DNA of 64,000 nucleotides from Septoria linicola (taxonomy: Eukaryota; Ascomycota; Dothideomycetes; Mycosphaerellales; Mycosphaerellaceae): assembly GCA_024114885.1 (NCBI GenBank), contig CP099420.1:3286001-3350000 (forward strand). The letters run 5' to 3'. Shown here in pieces: positions 42,861 through 52,886 of the stretch. The first letter of the stretch is position 1, and each line of letters starts with the position of its first letter. A program made the translations under genes and the position numbers. The notes under the pieces were generated by a model. That model searched no databases. It was given only the letters and a program-made list of their open reading frames with translations, and was not told where the DNA came from.

Positions 42861-44735
42861 ATGGAGTACACGCGTACAAGTCAACCTTCGGCAGACCCAT
42901 CAATCGCAGGACGACACTATTCGGCTCATGTGTACGCAGTCGTGCATGCCAGCCGGCAGAGTCAGGACTTGACACTATCGCAACTCGAGGCAGGCATTCA
43001 GAAACCCGAAACAGCCCATCTGCCCCCTTTAGAGCGCAGGAACACACAATCCGAAGGCTTCGTCACTGTCGCCGCAAGCGACAGACGAGCTAGCGCGCGA
43101 CCGTTACGACGACCATCACCGCCTGAGCGAGCGCTTTCTGACTTCTCCATAGCTTCGTCCGGTGTTTCGGTAACAGAGATTCCAGCACCAGAGGAGATAC
43201 TGGAAAAGGTCGAGAGTCAAGGCCCAGGCACATACCACTATGTCATCACCAACGTATCCGACCACCACAGCTCTTTCGATAGTATCGAAAGCCGACTGGA
43301 GAAGTCGATTAGTCTCAAGTTCGAGCTCCAGCGCCTAGATTGTCTGGACGACCACATCACTACAAGAGGCCAACTACGGCGACTTGCAGAAGACTTTCCG
43401 ATGCCTGAGCCAAAGCACGGCGAGACATACAACAAGCTGCGATACCGACACTTTGCAGTGTACCAAAGGCTCTTCGCATGCGTCCTCGCGATCAACATTG
43501 CATTCATCGCCATCTTTGCCGGCTTGAGGTCGAAGAAGGAGAGCATGTTCATGGCCAATGATGCGCTCAACGCAGTGTCTGTCAACATCATTGTGTGTCT
43601 CTTGATGCGACAAGAGCACTGCATTAATGTGATTTTTCGCACCATCCTCAGCTTGCCGCACTCATGCTCCATCAGCATTCGACGACACGCAGCAAAGGTC
43701 TACTGCCATGGCGGGATACACTCAGCGTGTGGCATTTCAGCGCTGCTTTGGTACATCTTCTTCGCGGTGCTGGCAACCGACATTTCTTGGATGAACAGCA
43801 CGTACGAGCTTGTCGTGCCTGCATTATCTGGCGTGATTTTGTTCTTTCTGCTCATCCTGACTATCGCCTCCACGCCATGGTTTCGGAGAGAATATCATAA
43901 TGTCTGGGAAGTTCTCCACCGATTTGTGGGTTGGTTCTCCGTGGCTATCCTTTGGGGCCAGCTATTCTGCATCAACGCAAACTTCTCCTGGCTATACTCT
44001 GAGCACTTCGGACGCATGCTTGTCAAGACCCCTTCTTTCTGGATGCTCATCGTCATCACTCTGCTGTTGATCTACCCTTGGCTTTACCTCCGCAAGGTCT
44101 TTTTTGTTGCGGAAAAGATTTCCTCACACGCCACCCAGCTGCGCTTCAAGACCAAGAAGCCTATTCCCAGCTGCGTAGGAATGTCGTTGTCGGACTCTCC
44201 TTTCATCGAGAACCACAAATTTGCCACCATTCCTGCACCAGATAAGCAGCCAGGCTACTCTGTTATCGTCGCAACAAACGGCGACTGGACAAAGCGACTC
44301 TGCGAAAGCCCTCCCAAGTACCTCTGGACCCGTGGAGTTCCCACACTCGGCGTAGCTCGAGTCGCCAAAATCTTCCGCCGCGTCGTCCTCGTCGCCACGG
44401 GTACTGGCATCGGCCCACTTATGTCCTTCTTCAACGCTCATCCTGACTGGGCCATGCGCATTGTTTGGTCAGCTCGCTTCCCATGCGTGAGCTACGGCCA
44501 ACAAAACATCAGCTCTGTCCTCCGAGCCGATAACAATGCCATCATCATCGACACCAAGCGCACGAACTTGAAAGAGAAGGATATGCCGAATCTGGTGAGC
44601 GTGACGTACGCTGCGTATAGGGACTTTGAGGCCGAGGCTGTGGTGGTGATTAGCAATCCTGCCGTGACGAATGAGATTGTGTATAGTTTGGAGAAGAGGA
44701 AGGTTCCGGCGTATGGGGCGATTTGGGATTCTTGA
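42861..44735 (+). CDS. TmpA-like ferric-reductase-type membrane flavoprotein
   Basis: 624 residues in one exon. About 190 hydrophilic N-terminal residues are followed by roughly six membrane helices (ACVLAINIAFIAIFAG, SALLWYIFFAVLATDI, LVVPALSGVILFFLLIL, FVGWFSVAILWGQLF, FWMLIVITLLLIYPWLYL). The soluble C-terminal half has a flavin-binding-like region (TQLRFKTKKPIPS...CVGMSLSDSPF) and a nucleotide-binding GxGxGxxP element (VVLVATGTGIGPLMSFF), then VWSARF. This architecture matches TmpA of Aspergillus nidulans, a membrane flavoprotein that promotes conidiation, and the C-terminal module of some NRPS-like reductases. Conserved haem-ligand His pairs of true ferric reductases are only partly visible. 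The role in signalling is from family knowledge. Confidence 0.75.
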   Translation: MEYTRTSQPSADPSIAGRHYSAHVYAVVHASRQSQDLTLSQLEAGIQKPETAHLPPLERRNTQSEGFVTVAASDRRASARPLRRPSPPERALSDFSIASSGVSVTEIPAPEEILEKVESQGPGTYHYVITNVSDHHSSFDSIESRLEKSISLKFELQRLDCLDDHITTRGQLRRLAEDFPMPEPKHGETYNKLRYRHFAVYQRLFACVLAINIAFIAIFAGLRSKKESMFMANDALNAVSVNIIVCLLMRQEHCINVIFRTILSLPHSCSISIRRHAAKVYCHGGIHSACGISALLWYIFFAVLATDISWMNSTYELVVPALSGVILFFLLILTIASTPWFRREYHNVWEVLHRFVGWFSVAILWGQLFCINANFSWLYSEHFGRMLVKTPSFWMLIVITLLLIYPWLYLRKVFFVAEKISSHATQLRFKTKKPIPSCVGMSLSDSPFIENHKFATIPAPDKQPGYSVIVATNGDWTKRLCESPPKYLWTRGVPTLGVARVAKIFRRVVLVATGTGIGPLMSFFNAHPDWAMRIVWSARFPCVSYGQQNISSVLRADNNAIIIDTKRTNLKEKDMPNLVSVTYAAYRDFEAEAVVVISNPAVTNEIVYSLEKRKVPAYGAIWDS

Positions 44736-45250
44736 GCACGTAGTAATGCTTCGCTGGGTTGGTGAGGGCTAGGCCGTCGAGATCCAGGTTGGTATTTTTG
44801 GCGAGTGGTCTGGAAAGAGGAGGTAGATTGGATTGATTTTCGATGTTTGGGCGTTTGGTCGGTCGATGAAGTTCCTTCGTTAATTGATGCAACATAGGCT
44901 TCTCCAAGACGCTAATTTTGTGGAAATGCGCTGCTCTTGTCTGTTATATGTCAGCGCCTAGCCGGCTATCGCAATGAGAAGCAGCTCGGAAGATATTCTG
45001 CGATGATTGATCATGTGTTGAGGCGGACAGTTTGTTTGCCTGCCTGCCTGCCTGCCTGCCTGCCCGCCCGCCTGCTGCCTGCTCATCCTGATCTCTGCGT
45101 CTCCCGTGCAAAAGTAAAGAGTCAAGCTGTAGTGGGAACACAAAATGTAGAAGAAAATGATCCCAGAAGGGAATCCATAGCTGCACGTTCTTCCATTCAA
45201 TGCTACTCCGCTGCTGGTGCCCACTATCGAGCTGACAGCATAGTGAAGAA
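44736..45250. other. Convergent 3' flanks
   Basis: 515 bp between convergent genes. The only notable feature is the tetranucleotide repeat listed separately. Antisense frames are artefacts of the repeat and of the neighbouring genes. Confidence 0.45.
45037..45080. repeat. (TGCC)n microsatellite
   Basis: Seven perfect TGCC units (45037-45064) followed by degenerate CGCC/TGC units up to about 45080. It lies in the 3' flank between the flavoprotein and Vps54 genes. It is likely length-variable. Confidence 0.9.
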
Positions 45251-48200
45251 CTACTTCTTGCTCCCAGAGTCAGCATCTAGATCCTTTGCTTTATCCTCTA
45301 CTTTGCCACCACCAGCAGTATCACCATTGACTTGCACAGTTGTCTTCTCCTTCTCAGCTTCCTTCTTGACTTCCTCTTCCACATCAAACTCCACGCTGAC
45401 TTTAGCCTTGACCACGCCGACGATTTCTTGCCCTATCCCTTCAAACCCGTCGACTTTACCAAGTCTCGACTCAAGAGCTTCCGCGTCTCGCAGTAATCGC
45501 CTCTCTCCCGCGCTAGTTTTGACATCGACTTCGCCGAAAGCTTTTGTCCATTGGTCTTTGTAGCTGGCGAAGATTTGGCGCATGATGAGGCTGACGTCTA
45601 GTTCGGACAAATGTCTTGAGAGCACTCTATGCAGGGTCAAAGTTTCCTTTGTCAGGGTTTCCATGTACGTGTTTGGCTTGTCTTCTGAGGGTGCTGGAGC
45701 ATCGAAGTCGATGTTGTTCATTGCTTTGACGTGAGATGTCGAGCGGGAGGTCATGATTTCGACGAGCTTGTCGTGGATGCCAGATTGGTGGTCTTGGTAT
45801 AAGCGCTTCGTTTTGTCGAATTCTGCGAGGATGCCGCCTTGTCCGGAGGGTACGTGTCGACGCACGCATTCGCGCATATAGGGCATGAGAGCAACCACAA
45901 AACTCAGAGCTTGGGATGCAAGCGCAAGGTGTTTGGTTGTGATGTTCTTCAGTCCCGCGATCTTGGTAGCGCCGGCTCCGAGAATGAGCTGATTCGTTCG
46001 TGAGTTGAAAGTGCGCAGCACTTCCAAAAGCGACGTGGAGATCTGAGGGGTCATGCTGGGCAGCGTAGATGTGAGGGAGAGGAAGATGTCGATGCTATCC
46101 AGGAGAGATGAAGCACTGGGCACCAGGATGAAGCGCGTTTCGTCGATGTAAGCAGGCTTCGCTGCAGCGGCTTTGCCAGTCGCCGGTGCGATGCCATTTG
46201 TTGCTGCTGCTGTCATTCCATTGTCGGCATTGTCGCCATTCGTCTGCGCAGCCGTGGTAGGCACTTCCCAGATAGGCGTGGTGCTTTGTGCCCATTCGGC
46301 TGGGTCCTTTGTCATTGATGCCAGTATTCGCTGCAACAGAATATTTTGCTTGTCGCTGAAGTCTTCAGCACCCCAGGTGTCGCTATCAAGCACATTGGCA
46401 ATGCGTTCAGTTTCTGAAGTCCCCAGCACTTGGACGAATCCAGAAATCTGTGCATTGATAATGCCTTTCAGCACGTTACCGCCTCTGCCGCTGATAGCTT
46501 CGCACTCATCGGCGAATAGTCGATTGAGAGTGAAGTAGCGCAAGAATAGCTCCTTCGAAAGCCTGATTGTCTGTTCATTGCGCACTTTTAGCACTCGAGT
46601 GATTTGCGACTGGGCAGTGTCGACTGCCTGACCAAGCAAGCTCGACATATCAAGAGCTTGTGAGAGCTCTTCTTGCACCGTGGCCGTCAACTCTTGTGCA
46701 GCTCCATTCGCCAGCTTCTCCTCCACACTGGACACCTGTTGTGAGCGAGAAGGAGATTTAGGCGACTTTGGCTCGGGAGCCTGCATGCTACTTGTGACGT
46801 CCAGCAGGATCTTGGTTTGTGTCGACACTCTTCGCAGAGCTTCGCCAATGGACGAGTATGCACCCACAAGTAGCTTCTCAGCATCTTCACCATCGAGCGC
46901 CTTCAGATTGCGAGCCAGCATCAAGCTCTTTTCCTGCTGGCTGCGCTTACCGCCGCCTCTCGACATGGTTGTTGACACTGATACCATGCTGTCTGCGTCA
47001 TCATCACTACTGCTGGGCATGAACCTACGGATTATGGCCTTGATCTCCTTGTTGACATCGTCTCGGTACTTGGAGCTGGCCGGTGCTGTATGTCCTGCGC
47101 GCGCCAGTCCGGTCAGCGCAGATAGCAGATCTGCGCGGAACTTCTCATCCGTTTCCATGTAGGTAGGAGGAATACCGCGCTGGCGTGACCACCTTTTGAG
47201 TGTCTCGCTGTTCGGCACCTTCTGTACGTGTCGCCGCAGGTCATCGATCAGTATCGAGCTAAAGCGTTGCGCAAAGCCTGTGCCAATCCGCATCTGCAGC
47301 TCTTGCAGACCTGTATCTAGCCCTTGCAGTGCCTTTAGCGGCCGTAGGTCGATCAGCTCCTGCTTGCCTTGGCCAGGCTCTTGTTGTCCACAGACTAGCC
47401 GTCCCACGCGGTCCATCTGATCTGCAGCCTCATCGTAGGAGCCGCTATCAACAAGCTCGTCTGCCCGCTTCACATTCTCCACCACGTCTTGCACCTGTGC
47501 CGTTGCCATTCGCAGTTTCCGCACATTCTCTCGTCGGCGCCGTTTCGCTGCGACTTCGAGTCCTGAAACAGCCACCTCCTGGTCGAGCCTCTTGAGGTCC
47601 TCCCGCAGGCCTTGGATCTTGGCCACGCTCTCTTCTGCCTCCGTCTGCAGCTCCTTCAATGACCCTAATGCGGCGAAGAATCCCGTGCTGGCCGTGCTGA
47701 TGCTGTTGATCAGATGCACCTCGACCGTGTCCATGTACCAGCTCAACTTCTCCTGCAGGATCGCATTATTGGCCAATGTCTTTCTGGGCAATTGAGGAGA
47801 ACCATTCGCGGCTGGCGGAGGCTGCGAGCCGGGCGGTGGACGCACGATCTCTGATCGCTCCGAGACTACATCAAAGGTCCTCGGGTTCTCGAGATGAAAG
47901 TCTTCATCGAAGTAGACGTTGGGGATCGTGGACAAGGGCGTCGGTTCGTTGCGATTTCGTCTGTGCTGGCCAGAAACTCTCCTTCGAGGGCCTCCTGGCG
48001 ATTCAATTGGCGATAGGTTGCCCGTGGAATTCTGTCTCGTGAAAATCAGGGTCGGTGGAGCAGAGCCATCTGGTCTGCTTAATCTCCTCTCTAGTGCTTC
48101 CGCCCTTTCCAAGTCCTTGTCTTTCTTCAGCCATGCCGGCTGTTCGGCCTCTTGACGACCTCGCTGGAAGCTCTCAAACAGCGGACCTATACGGCTCAAA

Positions 48201-48583
48201 TAGTCTCGGAAGTTCTCAGGCGGCACGTGAGGCACATTGGTCAGCGTTACAGGCGGGATATCTTTCGTGGTAGGTGCTTTGAAGCCCGTTGCCGCCGCTT
48301 GAGCTGCAGTATGCGGCATCAGCCCCGTCCTTACGATAGGAGGCTGTAGTAGAGTAGATATGGCATTTTGGGAAGTCTCTCGAACCGTCGAGCCTCGCCG
48401 ATTGGGAATGTCGAGACTGCCGCCTATGGAGCCTACCGACATGGTACTCGCGGAGCTGCCCCTTCGATATCTGCTGGATGTCGGTCGTGATCCATCTTGG
48501 GCAGGAAACGGGAAAGCTGATCTGACAGAGCTGCTGGGAAAGGCGATATCGTTGGGGCTCTCGAGTGTCGAGGCGGATGACAT
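45251..48583 (-). CDS. VPS54: GARP complex subunit Vps54
   Basis: 1,110 residues in one exon from the ATG at 48583. Vps54 tethers endosome-derived vesicles at the trans-Golgi with Vps51, Vps52 and Vps53. The first ~150 residues are low complexity, with basic and Ser-rich stretches, then TLTNVPHVPPENFRDYLSRI, a conserved entry to the family. The central coiled-coil region (FFAALGSLKELQTEAEESV, then RRRRENVRKLRMATAQVQDV) and RVGRLVCGQQEP mark the N-terminal Vps54 domain. The C-terminal part contains the Vps54-like helical domain (SQALSFVVALMPYMRECVRRH, MTSRSTSHVKAMNNIDFD, TLHRVLSRHLSELDVSLIMRQIF). The C-terminus is a charged EKEKTTV tail. No transmembrane segment. It diverges from MCM5. Confidence 0.92.
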   Translation of the reverse strand: MSSASTLESPNDIAFPSSSVRSAFPFPAQDGSRPTSSRYRRGSSASTMSVGSIGGSLDIPNRRGSTVRETSQNAISTLLQPPIVRTGLMPHTAAQAAATGFKAPTTKDIPPVTLTNVPHVPPENFRDYLSRIGPLFESFQRGRQEAEQPAWLKKDKDLERAEALERRLSRPDGSAPPTLIFTRQNSTGNLSPIESPGGPRRRVSGQHRRNRNEPTPLSTIPNVYFDEDFHLENPRTFDVVSERSEIVRPPPGSQPPPAANGSPQLPRKTLANNAILQEKLSWYMDTVEVHLINSISTASTGFFAALGSLKELQTEAEESVAKIQGLREDLKRLDQEVAVSGLEVAAKRRRRENVRKLRMATAQVQDVVENVKRADELVDSGSYDEAADQMDRVGRLVCGQQEPGQGKQELIDLRPLKALQGLDTGLQELQMRIGTGFAQRFSSILIDDLRRHVQKVPNSETLKRWSRQRGIPPTYMETDEKFRADLLSALTGLARAGHTAPASSKYRDDVNKEIKAIIRRFMPSSSDDDADSMVSVSTTMSRGGGKRSQQEKSLMLARNLKALDGEDAEKLLVGAYSSIGEALRRVSTQTKILLDVTSSMQAPEPKSPKSPSRSQQVSSVEEKLANGAAQELTATVQEELSQALDMSSLLGQAVDTAQSQITRVLKVRNEQTIRLSKELFLRYFTLNRLFADECEAISGRGGNVLKGIINAQISGFVQVLGTSETERIANVLDSDTWGAEDFSDKQNILLQRILASMTKDPAEWAQSTTPIWEVPTTAAQTNGDNADNGMTAAATNGIAPATGKAAAAKPAYIDETRFILVPSASSLLDSIDIFLSLTSTLPSMTPQISTSLLEVLRTFNSRTNQLILGAGATKIAGLKNITTKHLALASQALSFVVALMPYMRECVRRHVPSGQGGILAEFDKTKRLYQDHQSGIHDKLVEIMTSRSTSHVKAMNNIDFDAPAPSEDKPNTYMETLTKETLTLHRVLSRHLSELDVSLIMRQIFASYKDQWTKAFGEVDVKTSAGERRLLRDAEALESRLGKVDGFEGIGQEIVGVVKAKVSVEFDVEEEVKKEAEKEKTTVQVNGDTAGGGKVEDKAKDLDADSGSKK

Positions 48584-49209
48584 GGCCGGGATAGATCAGT
48601 CCAGCTGTCGCTCGTGCTCGGCCTCATGAGGGAGACGCGCAGATATGTACAGGTAATGCAAGTGGTATAGGACTATGCTACAGGTCGTGTGATGTATCAA
48701 GAGTCATAGCAAAGGTTTAGGGTATCATTGCGGAAGTCATTCATTCATGTTCACGCTGCATACACGCTGCCACGTTGCTCGGGTCCAACCCAAGCTCTCT
48801 CGTCAATAGACCCGGCGCTTGGCCTGTCTGCTTCCGTTCCCGTGCTGCACTCACTTTGCGCGTCAGACTACGCTGCAGAACTTGTGGTCCCGCTACCTTT
48901 CTTTGCACTTGTCGCAAAGTCCAGCGCGTGCGTGTGAGACTGAAGGTAGAGAGGATGACCAAGCTATGAATGAACTCGATATGTCCGCGTCGTTGAGCTG
49001 TCTTGGAACGAATAAAATGATGTTTCTGAGATTGAATGAGATTGGATGAGATTGAATTCAGCAAATCTGCATATTCTGACACGGAGACGCGCAAAGACGC
49101 GTGCTCCTCGCGTGTCCTCTTCAGCGCAACGGAGCCGCTGAATAGAGTCTGTCCCGCCATCTGTTGATCGCATCGTTGACATTGCACATCACCTTTGCAC
49201 GACGACGAC
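48584..49209. promoter_or_regulatory. Divergent Vps54 / MCM5 intergenic region with ACGCGT box
   Basis: 626 bp. ACGCGT at 49097-49102 lies 108 bp before the MCM5 ATG. MCM genes are G1/S-regulated by MBF-type factors at this element in yeasts. A short GATTGAATGA-like repeat lies at 49030-49058. No gene seen. Confidence 0.45.
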
Positions 49210-51520
49210 ATGGATCGACAATCGGTATATACGCTCAGCTTGTTCGGCGAAGAGCAGACTGCAAATGGCGATTCCACCCACAGACAAACGCAAAAGGAGC
49301 TCGTGGCATTCGTGTTGGAGTTCCACCTGGACGGCAACTACATTTATCGGTATGCTGAATGCAGCGAAGCAGGGAGTCAGACAGCACTGATGGTGATTGT
49401 AGCGATCAAATACGAGAGAACGTGCTGTCCAAGCAATACTACTGCGACATTGACATTGCTCATCTGATTGCATCCAATGAAGAGCTGGCAGACCGTCTCA
49501 ACAACGAACCCGCAGAAATCATTCCCATAGTAGGTCGGCTGTCGATGGCTCTTCACAACCACCTTCTAACAGCTTCCAGTTCGAAGCGGCGCTTAAAACC
49601 TGCACACAGCGCATCCTCTACCCTTCACGGAGCAAGGAAGACCTCGACCTCGCGAAAGCTCTCCCTGAGCACCAACTCCTGATCCACTCCTCCGTCTCAC
49701 AAACATCGATCCGAGGCCTCACTGCTATCAACGTATCCCACCTCGTCCGAATACCTGGCATCGTCATCGGTGCCAGCACTCTCAGCTCAAAAGCGACCGC
49801 CGTACACATTCAATGCAGAAATTGCCAGCACGAAACAAACATCCCCGTCACGTCTGGCTTCTCAGGCATCACACTACCGCGGACATGCGGCAGAATCAAG
49901 GCGCCAGACGATGGTGGCGACAAATGTCCGCTCGACCCATACTTTGTGGTGCACGAGAAATCACAATTCATCGATCAGCAAATACTCAAGCTGCAGGAGG
50001 CACCAAATGATGTGCCTGTTGGTGAACTTCCTCGACATATCTTGGTCAGCGCGGACCGATATCTGGCAAACCGAGTCGTGCCAGGAACGAGATGTGTGGT
50101 AATGGGAGTCTTCAGCATTTATGCTAGCCAGAAGAACAGCAAGAATAGTGGAGCAGTCGCAATTCGAAACCCATATCTACGCGCTATAGGGCTGCAGACG
50201 GATGGCTCGCACAACCAGGCAACAGGAATGGGTATCCAATTCAGCGAAGAGGAAGAGCAAGAGTTCCTGGAGATGTCAAGGCGGCCCGATATCTATAGTC
50301 TGTTTGCAGACTGCGTAGCTCCGTCAATTTACGGCAACGGAGACATCAAGAAGGCGATCACATGTCTGCTGATGGGAGGCAGCAAGAAAATCTTGCCGGA
50401 TGGCATGAAACTCAGAGGAGACATTAACGTGCTGCTCCTCGGTGATCCTGGTACCGCAAAGTCGCAATTGCTCAAGTTCGTGGAAAAGTGCTCTCCCATC
50501 GCGGTCTATACATCCGGAAAGGGATCCTCTGCAGCTGGTCTGACAGCGTCCGTGCAACGAGACACCAACACAAGGGAATTCTACCTCGAAGGCGGAGCCA
50601 TGGTCCTCGCTGACGGAGGTGTGGTGTGTATTGACGAGTTCGACAAAATGCGAGACGAAGATCGTGTAGCCATCCACGAAGCCATGGAGCAGCAGACCAT
50701 TTCCATTGCCAAAGCGGGCATCACCACAATCCTGAACTCCCGCACATCAGTTCTCGCCGCGGCCAATCCCATTTTCGGCCGCTATGATGATCTCAAGTCG
50801 CCTGGCGAAAATATCGACTTCCAAACTACTATTCTGTCCCGTTTCGACCTCATCTTCATCGTCCGCGACGACCACGATCGCAACCGCGACGAAACAATCG
50901 CCAAGCACGTCATGGGCATCCACATGGGCGGCCAAGGCGTACAAGAACAGATCCACGCCGAGATCCCGGTTGAGAAGATGAAACGATACATCAGCTACGC
51001 CAAATCTCGGTGTGCGCCTCGCCTGTCCCCTGAAGCCGCAGAGAAGCTCTCTTCGCATTTCGTCTCTATTCGCAGACAAGTCGCGCGCGCAGAACAAGAC
51101 GCGAACCAGCGAAGTTCCATCCCCATCACAGTCCGTCAGCTCGAATCGCTTGTGCGCATAACAGAGTCGCTCGCGAAGATTGAGCTCCAACCCATCGCCA
51201 CAGAGAAACACGTTGACGAAGCGATCCGCCTCTTCCTCGGCTCGACGATGGATGCCGTCATGTCCGCTGGTGGCGACACTTCTGCGCTAGGACTTGGTGG
51301 AAACCGAGAACTCGTCGAAGAAGTACACAAAGTCGAAGAGGAGTTGCGGCGAAGATTGCCTGTGGGGTATACTTCGAGTCTGGCGACGCTGAGGAGGGAG
51401 TTTGTGGAAAGGAAGAATTATAGCGAACAGAGCTTGAACAGGGCGTTGCAGGTCTTGGTCCGAAGGGAGAGTATACAATTCCGGAGGGGAGGGACGTTGG
51501 TGCATCGGAGTGGGTTCTAG
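49210..51520 (+). CDS. MCM5: DNA replication licensing factor MCM5
   Basis: Exons 49210-49349, 49403-49529 and 49580-51520 encode 735 residues; introns have GTATGC, GTAGGT donors and TAG, CAG acceptors, and the junctions read IYR/DQIREN and EIIPI/FEAALK, as in other MCM5 proteins. MCM5 is one subunit of the Mcm2-7 helicase loaded at origins. The N-terminal domain has a zinc-binding set (CRNC...CGRIK...KCPLDP). The AAA+ core shows Walker [12 protein letters not shown] near residue 377 (the usual MCM form, with Ala), the [15 protein letters not shown] loop, Walker [11 protein letters not shown] near 439 and the arginine finger SRFDL near 510. A C-terminal winged-helix follows. An ACGCGT box lies 108 bp upstream. 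Confidence 0.97.
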
Positions 51521-51695
51521 TCCTCCTCATCGAAGGGGTTTTGTTTAGATGTGTTTGATGAGTGCATGATTGATCATTGAGCGGGACAGAGGCGTTTAGT
51601 TGCATGTCTACAGGGCATATGAGCACAGTTGGCGAGAAGACCTGTTATTAACACCCTCCTATGCCGTCCTACGAAGGCTCTTTCCTCGCCGCTCT

Positions 51696-52367
51696 CTATG
51701 TTTCCCTTTCCCGCGCCTCACGTCTGTCCCACTCCTCACGATATCTCACTTGCATTTTCTTGAAGAATGCAGGGTAAGCTTTCCATACGTCTCGGTCAAA
51801 ATCTCCCGCCAGTTTGCGAATATTTTCGATATTGTCTCGAATCTCCTGAGGCGTATCGTTATCGATGACACACTGCTCCTCGAATTCCGTGGGCGGTCTC
51901 GCGATGTGAATTTCCATCCACGTCTCCACATCGCTTTGATAAATTGCTTCTAGATGAGTGCTGATGAGGAAGAGGGCCCAGGGGTAGAAGTTCGCGATAT
52001 TGCGGTGGTAGTGTTGCGGGTCGGTGATTAGGATGTTAACGAGTATTTCCGCCTTGTTTTGTTTGAGAATGGTGAGGAAGTGGGAGTCTACTTTGTCGCG
52101 GAAGTAGGCCATGATGGGATCGAAGTCCATATTTATTGTTGCGCATTCGAGGACAGTTGTGCATCGCCTGGCTACAGCTTCGTATTCTTGGTGAATGAGA
52201 TGGCAGGTAGCGCTGATAGCGGACGTGCTGGTCTTGTATACTGGGGCATTGTTGCTTGAGTTGTGGATAGTCCGCACGCGACGGGTAGTGTGCGAGAGTG
52301 CAATGTACTCGTAGATACGCTCGCGTAATTCCGGTGGTAGAGTCAGTAATGGTGATGGTCCAGCCAT
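51696..52367 (-). CDS. Small protein with F-box-like N-terminus
   Basis: 223 residues from the ATG at 52367 (MAGPSPLLTLPPELRERIYEY). The start LTLPPELRERIYEYI is the pattern of F-box-like or 2EXR-type proteins, which are very abundant in filamentous ascomycetes. The rest is mostly helical and charged, with a C-terminal Arg/Glu-rich coil (MQVRYREEWDRREARE). F-box proteins recruit substrates to SCF ubiquitin ligases, but that is not shown for this group. A further twelve codons upstream begin with TTG, so I use the ATG. It converges with MCM5 (176 bp). Confidence 0.65.
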   Translation of the reverse strand: MAGPSPLLTLPPELRERIYEYIALSHTTRRVRTIHNSSNNAPVYKTSTSAISATCHLIHQEYEAVARRCTTVLECATINMDFDPIMAYFRDKVDSHFLTILKQNKAEILVNILITDPQHYHRNIANFYPWALFLISTHLEAIYQSDVETWMEIHIARPPTEFEEQCVIDNDTPQEIRDNIENIRKLAGDFDRDVWKAYPAFFKKMQVRYREEWDRREARERET

Positions 52368-52886
52368 GATTCGTGCTCGAGCTGTGGACGCAGTGTTCGT
52401 CAATGAAGAATGCGGTGACTTGGTACAGGCTAACGACTACACAAACTGGAAGTGCGAGACTTGTGGTGATGCCGCAGCGATTTTAGTGCTATTGAGGAGT
52501 GAGCAGACAGTCGAGGGCGTAGAGTGAAGGTGAATGGTGGGCAGAGGGCCGTGTCGATCAACAAGAGCAACATCTAAGCTTATGCATTCGGTATATGGTT
52601 ATTCGACCACTCTTGCACAGTAATTGAGCATGACAGCTCCAATCTGTGAGCCTTCATGCTCTGTATGAATAACAACAGGCCGCGTGGTGAGAGCATACGA
52701 AGCATCGATCGGTGTAGAGGAAAGTGGAAGATGGTTGTCGTCTAGGAACGGAGCCGTCTCCGTCATGGCAAGTGCACCCGAAGAGCTTCGTTGATGACGG
52801 AGATCATCCTGAACTATCTACAACTGTTGAACTTTGGACTTGCATGCAGGAACTAAATATCTGACATCCAAACTCATGTCTAGACA
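52368..52886. promoter_or_regulatory. Divergent intergenic region before COQ8
   Basis: 519 bp between divergent genes. No TATA box that I can support; the COQ8 ATG at 52887 has a fair context (AGACAATGTC). No gene seen. Confidence 0.45.

Noticed and set aside
27288..44735. Secondary-metabolite gene cluster (transporters, ligase, flavoprotein)
   Set aside because: No polyketide synthase, NRPS, terpene cyclase or tailoring set; housekeeping-like genes are interspersed.
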